A stretch of DNA of 9,985 bases. It comes from Rubrobacter sp. GTDB taxonomy: Bacteria; Actinomycetota; Rubrobacteria; Rubrobacterales; Rubrobacteraceae. The translations under genes and the position numbers were made by a program. The notes under the pieces were generated by a model. That model had not been told where the DNA came from. It saw only the letters and a list, made by a program, of their open reading frames with translations, and ran no database searches. Shown here piece after piece: positions 5,634-9,985 of this stretch. Positions within the stretch are counted from its first letter, which is position 1. Each line of letters opens with the position of its first letter. The stretch covers positions 1,684 to 11,668 of the forward strand of contig JADDPY010000435.1 in NCBI GenBank assembly GCA_016781635.1. The letters are read 5' to 3'.

Positions 5634-6506
5634 ATGGCGGGGAGTGAGAACGTGGTGGCCGTGCTAGGGACCGGGATTATGGGCGCCGCGATGGCCCGAA
5701 ACCTGCTCGGTGCCGGTATGGAGGTGCGCGTCTGGAACCGCTCGCGCGAGAAGGCCGAGCCCCTCGCAGACAGCGGCGCGACCGTTGCCGACAGCCCGAA
5801 GGATGCCGTTGATGGAGCCGGTTTCGTCATCACGATGCTGACCGACGCCGGCACCATCGCGGAGGTTCTCGGTGAGGATACCCTCTCGGGACTCTCCGGA
5901 GATGGCATCTGGTTGCAGATGAGTACCGTCGGGTTGGAAGGGAACGAGCAACTCGCCGGTATCGCCGGGGAGAAGAGTATCGCTTACGTGGATGCCCCCG
6001 TGCTCGGGACGAAAGCGCCGGCCGAGAGCGGGCAGCTGATCGTGCTCGCCTCCGGACCGGAGGAGTTGCGCCCGCGATGCGAGCCCATCTTCGAGCCGAT
6101 GGCAAGCAAGGTCGTATGGCTCGGGGAGGCGGGGGCGGGGAGCCGTTTGAAGCTCGTCGTCAACAACTGGATCACAGGCCTCCTAGGCGTCCTCGCCGAG
6201 ACGGTCGCCCTCGCCGAGGCCCTCGACGTGGACCCCGCGCGCTTTCTGGAGGCCATAGAGGGCGGCCCGCTCGGCGCGCCCTACGCTCAGATCAAGGGCA
6301 AGATGATGATCGAGGAGGACTTCCCGACAAGCTTCTCGGCGAAGCTCGCTCGCAAGGATACGGGTCTCGTCCTCGAAGCCGCCGGGGAGCGGGGGCTCCA
6401 CCCCCTGATCGCCGAGGCCGTAGCGCGCCGCTTCGACGAGGCGATACAGGCCGGACACGGCGAAGAAGACATGGCCGCCATCTTCGAGGCCGTGAAACTC
6501 CATTAG
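5634..6506 (+). CDS. NAD(P)-dependent beta-hydroxyacid dehydrogenase family oxidoreductase
   Basis: The 290-residue protein belongs to the 3-hydroxyisobutyrate/6-phosphogluconate-type dehydrogenases and has the usual length. The N-terminal Rossmann fold begins with VVAVLGTGIMGAAMARNLL (7-25), with G-x-G-x-x-G at 12-17. VWNRS (33-37) at the end of strand 2 has the Arg-containing N-R-S/T typical of NADP(H)-preferring members. The substrate-binding segment is VDAPVLGTKAPAESGQLIVL (119-138), a variant of D-A-P-V-S-G-G. The catalytic segment GAGSRLKLVVNN (167-178) carries the expected Lys173 and Asn177. The all-helical C-terminal domain includes SAKLARKDTGLVLEAA (235-250), with the conserved K-D. 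Such enzymes oxidise short beta-hydroxyacids or reduce semialdehydes such as succinic semialdehyde, glyoxylate or tartronate semialdehyde. The exact substrate cannot be assigned because the substrate loop departs from consensus. It lies 82 bases after the glycosylase gene and is convergent with the P450. Confidence 0.9.
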   Translation: MAGSENVVAVLGTGIMGAAMARNLLGAGMEVRVWNRSREKAEPLADSGATVADSPKDAVDGAGFVITMLTDAGTIAEVLGEDTLSGLSGDGIWLQMSTVGLEGNEQLAGIAGEKSIAYVDAPVLGTKAPAESGQLIVLASGPEELRPRCEPIFEPMASKVVWLGEAGAGSRLKLVVNNWITGLLGVLAETVALAEALDVDPARFLEAIEGGPLGAPYAQIKGKMMIEEDFPTSFSAKLARKDTGLVLEAAGERGLHPLIAEAVARRFDEAIQAGHGEEDMAAIFEAVKLH

Positions 6507-6526
6507 CCCCGGCCCACTCCGCTAAC

Positions 6527-6548
6527 TCCGGGGATGAGGGGCCCCGGA
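6527..6548. terminator. Hairpin in the convergent gap, possible bidirectional terminator
   Basis: TCCGGGG (6527-6533) and CCCCGGA (6542-6548) form a perfect seven-base-pair GC-rich stem with an eight-base loop, 20 bases past the oxidoreductase stop codon. No T-run follows on either strand, so it is at best a weak intrinsic terminator. The rest of the 158-base gap to the P450 stop codon shows nothing else I can support. Confidence 0.4.
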
Positions 6549-6664
6549 TCTCCTCGACCTCGACGGCTACGGGGAACCACACACGCAGGCTGACGTGCTT
6601 ACCTCGACCATATGCTTCGCACACACTCCGGAAGGAACCCGCCGGGAGATCCCCGCATCCTGCC

Positions 6665-8038
6665 TCAGGAGGCGCCGGTGACGCGCGGCATCATCCACAC
6701 CCCCGGACGGGGCCGCAGCGTCCCTTTAGGGGTCGGCTCCACGGTCTGACCAGGCACGAGGTCTAGCCGGCAACGCTGCATCACCGTCGCGACGACGAGG
6801 GTGGCCTCCATCAGCGCGAAGCTGTTGCCGATGCATATGCGCGGGCCGCCCCCGAACGGGAAGTAGGCGAACCGCGGCCTATCGTCCCCGTCCCCGGAGA
6901 AGAAGCGGTGGGGGTCGAAGCCCTCCGGGTTGGGCCAGAGGTCCTCCCTGCGGTGGGTGACGTAGGGGCTCAGAAAGAGGACCTGGCCCGCAGGGATGCG
7001 GTAACCTCCGATCTCGTCCTCCCCGACCGCCTTTCTGGAGATCATCCACGCCGCGGGGTAGAGCCTGAGCGTCTCGTCCACAACCGCCCTCGTGTACGTG
7101 AGGTCCTTCAGGTCCTCGATCCCGGGCGTCCTGTCCCCGAGTACGCGCCGGACCTCTTCGCGGACCCCGCGGGCGACATCCGGGCTTTTGGAGAGCAGGT
7201 ACCAGGCCCACGCAAGGGTCACGGCCGTCGTCTCGTGGCCCGCGAGGTAGATCGTGGTGACCTCGTCCCGGATCTGGCGGTCCGACATTCCCTCCCCGGT
7301 CTCCTCGTCGCGCGCCCCCATGAGCATACCGAGGAGGTCATCTCCGTCTTCCCGACCCCCGCGGCGGCGCTCGCGGATGATCCGGTGTACGGTCTCGTCT
7401 ATCGTCGAGAGCGCCCTCTCGAAGCGGCGGTTCGCCGGCAGGGGCAGGCGCGTCATCCACAGCGGGATTACGAACCGCGTGTCGATCCCTCTGAGCGCCG
7501 TCCCGAAGGCGCGGGCGATCCTCTCGCCTTCTTCCGCAACGTCCGCGCCGAACATGGTCTTCACGATGATGCGCTGCGTGAGCAACGTCATCTCCATCGC
7601 GACGTCGAGGGACTTCTCCGCGGAGGCCTGTGCCTCCCACCCGTCAAGCATCTCCGCGGTCTCCCCGACCATCACCTCCGCGAACCCCGCAAGGCGCCTC
7701 CGATGGAAGGCTGGCTGCATGAGCCGGCGTTGCCTGCGCCAGGAAGACCCCTCGTTCATCACGAGCCCGTTCCCGAGCAGTACCGCGACCTTGTCGTACC
7801 CCTTCACGTGGTTTCTGGGGTTCTCCTGCAACACGTGCCGGACGTGCTCCGGGTGACTGAGGAGGTAAAACCGCTCCGAGGCCAGGTCTATGCGCGCCAC
7901 GTCGCCCCCTTCGCGCGCGACCCTGAGCAGGGTGGCGAGCGGGCGCCGCTGGAATTGCGGCAGGTTACCGACTAGCGGGAGACCTTTGAGCCGGGGAACT
8001 TCGGCGCTGACCCGAAGGTGGGGGACGGTTTGTTGCAA
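6665..8038 (-). CDS. Cytochrome P450
   Basis: With the TTG start at 8038 the protein has 457 residues, normal for a soluble bacterial P450 without a fused reductase. It opens with PRLKGLPLVGNLPQFQRRPL (15-34), the proline-rich entry. The C-helix W-R-x-x-R is SSWRRQRRLMQPAFH (98-112). The I-helix oxygen-activation motif AGHETT is at 266-271, the K-helix E-x-x-R is ETLR at 322-325, and the meander region has PEGFDPHRF (371-379). The heme loop is FPFGGGPRICIG (393-404) with Cys402 as the axial ligand. P450s insert one oxygen atom into unactivated C-H bonds or epoxidise alkenes using electrons from ferredoxin/reductase partners; none is encoded nearby. The AGHETT and F-G-G-G-P-R-x-C-I-G patterns are typical of class I bacterial P450s related to fatty-acid or terpenoid hydroxylases, but substrate is unknown. 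The frame remains open upstream to 8212, and an ATG at 8086 is possible but has no ribosome site. Confidence 0.95.
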   Translation of the reverse strand: MQQTVPHLRVSAEVPRLKGLPLVGNLPQFQRRPLATLLRVAREGGDVARIDLASERFYLLSHPEHVRHVLQENPRNHVKGYDKVAVLLGNGLVMNEGSSWRRQRRLMQPAFHRRRLAGFAEVMVGETAEMLDGWEAQASAEKSLDVAMEMTLLTQRIIVKTMFGADVAEEGERIARAFGTALRGIDTRFVIPLWMTRLPLPANRRFERALSTIDETVHRIIRERRRGGREDGDDLLGMLMGARDEETGEGMSDRQIRDEVTTIYLAGHETTAVTLAWAWYLLSKSPDVARGVREEVRRVLGDRTPGIEDLKDLTYTRAVVDETLRLYPAAWMISRKAVGEDEIGGYRIPAGQVLFLSPYVTHRREDLWPNPEGFDPHRFFSGDGDDRPRFAYFPFGGGPRICIGNSFALMEATLVVATVMQRCRLDLVPGQTVEPTPKGTLRPRPGVWMMPRVTGAS

Positions 8039-8042
8039 GGCC

Positions 8043-8051
8043 TTCTCCTCC
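8043..8051 (-). promoter_or_regulatory. Ribosome binding site supporting a TTG start for the P450
   Basis: GGAGGAGAA on the minus strand places its GGAGGAG core six bases before TTG 8038-8036. This is the strongest Shine-Dalgarno in the window and lies inside the longer open frame, so the upstream ATG (8086) and GTG-type starts are less likely. Confidence 0.65.
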
Positions 8052-8163
8052 TGCGTCTCGCCAGTCTGCTTGAATGAGATAAACATAACAAAGTTTGGTG
8101 AAATTCGGGGGGCTTGCGGGGCGGGATGTGATCCGTCTCTCACCACCGGCGTAACAGAGCCGC

Positions 8164-8175
8164 AAGCCGCGGCTT
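8164..8175. repeat. 12-base perfect palindrome upstream of the P450
   Basis: AAGCCGCGGCTT is its own reverse complement and lies about 125 bases before the P450 start. A loopless palindrome suits a dimeric regulator's operator better than a terminator. It is short and GC-rich, so chance occurrence in such a genome is possible. Confidence 0.35.
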
Positions 8176-8222
8176 TGCAGGTTCCAGAAGCCGTGTTGCA
8201 GGGCTGCGGCACCTGTTTACCG

Positions 8223-8282
8223 GGTTAAAGCTCTGGTGCTCTTCAACCGATAATTCTTATTAGAGCTGTACAGCGGTTAAAG
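8223..8282. repeat. Three GGTTRAAG repeats, two direct and one inverted
   Basis: GGTTAAAG occurs at 8223-8230 and 8275-8282, and its near-complement CTTCAACC (GGTTGAAG on the minus strand) at 8241-8248. The middle copy can pair with either outer copy (7 of 8 bases each way), giving two mutually exclusive hairpins in RNA, or all three may be protein-binding sites. The first copy overlaps a candidate -35 element for the sensor gene. Confidence 0.5.
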
Positions 8283-8369
8283 GAAGGCAAGCGGTATGAT
8301 GGTTTTTCTGTTGGTTTGTGTGCGGGGAGTTCTGAACCACGCACCGTTTGCGAGGCCGGGTGAGGCCTC

Positions 8370-9985
8370 ATGGCAGAGCCGGTCGTTAGAGAGGGCGCGA
8401 AGGTCGGTCCCCGGAGCGCGGCGTTGCCCGAGATCGTGGCCGTCTCGAAGAACGTTTCGCGCTGGGCGGGGGTCCTCGTGGCCGCGATCGGAGTTTTCGT
8501 GCTCGCGGGATGGATCCTCGACGTCGAGGCCTTGAAGCGCGTCTTCTCCGGGCTCGTCGCGATGAATCCCGCGACTGCTTTCGCCTTCGTCCTGTGCGGC
8601 GCGTCTTTGTTTCTGATGGCGGAGGGCCGCGTTCGTGCGCTCTCGCGGGGGTTCGCCCTGATCGTGGTCCTCCTGGGGCTGCTCGGGTTTGTCTCCGGCC
8701 TGCTGTTTGGGGGCGAGTCCGGGGCAGGGGAGTCCGGCGGGATCTCACCTACCACGGCGCTCTGCTTCGCCCTCGTGGGCGCGGCCCTGCTGCTTCCAGA
8801 TCTACGTATAAGCCGTGTCTAGCCCGCACAGCTTCTCACGTTGGCGGCGATGGGCATCTCCCTCCTGGCCCTGATCGGCTACGCTTACGGCGCCAGCGCG
8901 CTGTATGCCGCCTCGCAGATGTCGATAGCACGGCACACCGCCCTGACGTTCGTCGTGCTCGCGGTCGGCGCGCTCTGCGCGAGGCCGGATCGCGGGATCA
9001 TGGAGCTCGTGAACAGCGGGGGAGCGGGTGGCGCCATGGCGCGGAGGCTGTTGCCCGCCGTCGTCCTCGTCCCACCGGTGCTCGGCTGGTTGAGGCTGGA
9101 GGGGCAACGGGTGGGGCTATACGGGACCGCACTCGGGGCGTCGCTGCTCGTGGCGTCGAGCGTCGCCATTCTGGCCACCCTGGTGTGGTGGAGCGCCTGG
9201 CTCGTCGGACGGCTCGACGCGGAGCGCAAGCAGGGTAAGAGCGCGAGCTTGCGGCTCGCGTCCATCGTTGAGTCCTCCAACGACGCCATTATCGGCCTGG
9301 ATCTCGACGGTACCGTAAGAAGCTGGAACGTCGGGGCCGAGAAGCTCTACGGTTATGCTGCCGGGGAGATCGTGGGGAGGTCCATCTCCGTTACCGTTCC
9401 TCCCGACCGGCAGGACGAGGTCCCGGGCATCCTGGAAAGCATCTGGCGGGGCGAGGCCGTCGAATACCGCGAGACCGTGCGCACGAAGAAGGACGGGAGC
9501 CTGCTGGACGTCTCTCTCCGTCTCCCCCATAAAGGATGCGTCCGGACGCGTGGTCGGCATCTCGACGATCGCCCGCGACTTCTCGAGGCGCAAGGAAGTC
9601 GAGAAGAAGCTCAGGGAGGCCGAGGCCCGGTACCGTTCGATCTACGAGAACGCCGCCGAGGGCATCTTTCAGACCACGCTCGATGGCCGCCTGCTGACGG
9701 CCAACCCCGCGCTCGCGCATATGACCGGCTACGGCTCGCCGGAGGAGATGGTGTCGAGCATCTCCGATCTCGCGCGCCAGCTCTACGCGGACCCCGAAGA
9801 GAGAACCGAGTTCGTCCGCCTGGTGCGGCGCGACGGGTTCGTTTCCAACTTCGAGACCCGGTTCCGCCGCAGAGACGGGGGAATTATCTGGATCTCCATG
9901 AATGCGCGCTCCCTCTACGACAAGCACGGGAAGCCGGTGGGCTACGAGGGGACCGTGCAGGATGTAACCGAGCGCAAGCGTACCG
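8370..9985 (+). pseudogene. Membrane-bound PAS-domain sensor, broken and cut by the window edge
   Basis: The reading starts at ATG 8370 with GGGTGAGG four bases upstream. An N-terminal membrane module has four hydrophobic segments before an in-frame TAG at 8820-8822 (RWAGVLVAAIGVFVLAGWIL, NPATAFAFVLCGASLFLMA, a third, then TTALCFALVGAALLL). In the same frame after the stop, about four more follow (LLTLAAMGISLLALIGYAYG; HTALTFVVLAVGAL; LLPAVVLVPPVLGWL; SLLVASSVAILATLVWW). A PAS domain begins at about 9256 (RLASIVESSNDAIIGLDLDG, WNVGAEKLYGYAAGEIVGRS). At the C-run 9524-9528 the frame shifts by +1 or -2, and the other frame continues PIKDASGRVVGISTIARDFS, linker KEVEKKLREAEARYR, and a second PAS (SIYENAAEGIFQTTLDGRLL) with its PAC motif ending YEGTVQDVTERKRT at the edge. 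This input layout is common in histidine kinases and diguanylate cyclases; the output domain is beyond the window. Two independent lesions indicate a pseudogene unless they are sequencing errors; re-initiation after the amber stop is conceivable but would not cure the frameshift. Confidence 0.85.

Larger units (their letters stand above)
8039..8369. other. Divergent regulatory region between P450 and sensor genes
   Basis: These 331 bases carry the leaders of two divergent genes. Visible elements are the P450 ribosome site, an AT-rich patch (8076-8106) with the odd palindrome CAAACTTTG on the minus strand, a 12-base palindrome (8164-8175), a nested hairpin (8178-8215, arms CAGGT/ACCTG and GCCG/CGGC), and three GGTTRAAG copies (8223-8282). 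A plus-strand promoter may use TTAAAG (8225-8230) and GATAAT (8249-8254), 18 bases apart. A reading frame on the minus strand extends through part of it but shows no P450 similarity there. Confidence 0.45.

Noticed and set aside
6077..6766. Plus-strand open frame overlapping the oxidoreductase end and the convergent gap
   Set aside because: Arg/Pro/Gly-rich out-of-frame translation of the oxidoreductase gene without a ribosome site or motif.
6908..7975. Long plus-strand open frame opposite the P450
   Set aside because: Antisense shadow; the P450 on the other strand has every expected motif.
8087..8212. N-terminal extension of the P450 upstream of ATG 8086
   Set aside because: No ribosome site, no similarity to P450 entry sequence, and it overlaps palindromes typical of regulatory DNA; a strong Shine-Dalgarno lies before TTG 8038.
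8178..8290. Cyclic-di-GMP or other known riboswitch before the PAS sensor
   Set aside because: Hairpins exist but none of the conserved GEMM loop sequences are visible.
8296..8535. Small plus-strand open frame beginning ATGATGG before the sensor
   Set aside because: It turns Arg/Ser-rich once it overlaps the sensor gene in another frame; only the sensor frame shows membrane segments.

Overview
The window looks like the chromosome of a high-GC, deep-branching actinobacterium. A Rubrobacter-like genome is my best guess from very GC-rich codon third positions, frequent GTG and TTG starts, and the set of families present. That assignment is inference; there is no rRNA or other taxonomic marker here.

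Left part (1-3916), all minus strand. In transcription order it reads: a PRC-barrel/BON domain protein (3916-3227), a small thiamine-binding (MTH1187/YkoF-like) protein (3136-2825), two consecutive family 9 (heptosyltransferase-like) glycosyltransferases joined by a 4-base TTGA stop/start overlap (2756-1710 and 1713-640), a hairpin terminator overlapping the last stop codon, a 400-base gap, and the N-terminus of a GT4-type glycosyltransferase running off the left edge. The three sugar transferases suggest a surface glycan or glycolipid assembly locus that continues to the left.

Middle (3917-6506). A 430-base divergent spacer separates the PRC/BON gene from three plus-strand genes: an Asp23/Gls24 family protein with a long Gly/Arg/Glu tail, a Mug-type G:T/U mismatch uracil-DNA glycosylase, and a beta-hydroxyacid dehydrogenase family oxidoreductase. 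The spacer holds a short minus-strand reading frame that becomes convincing only after a one-base frame change, so it is probably a broken small gene. PRC/BON and Asp23 proteins are both often linked to envelope or stress physiology, so a stress-related neighbourhood is plausible.

Right part (6507-9985). A cytochrome P450 on the minus strand converges on the oxidoreductase. It is followed by a 330-base divergent region rich in palindromes and repeats. Last comes a plus-strand multi-TM + PAS + PAS sensor that carries an in-frame amber stop and, separately, a frameshift in a C-run. As sequenced it is a pseudogene, truncated by the window edge before its output domain.

I found no CRISPR array, tRNA, rRNA, insertion sequence or phage gene. 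No clearly new system is demonstrable. The best leads are the frameshifted small gene at 3980-4239, the doubly broken sensor, and the triple GGTTRAAG repeat with mutually exclusive hairpins at 8221-8283.
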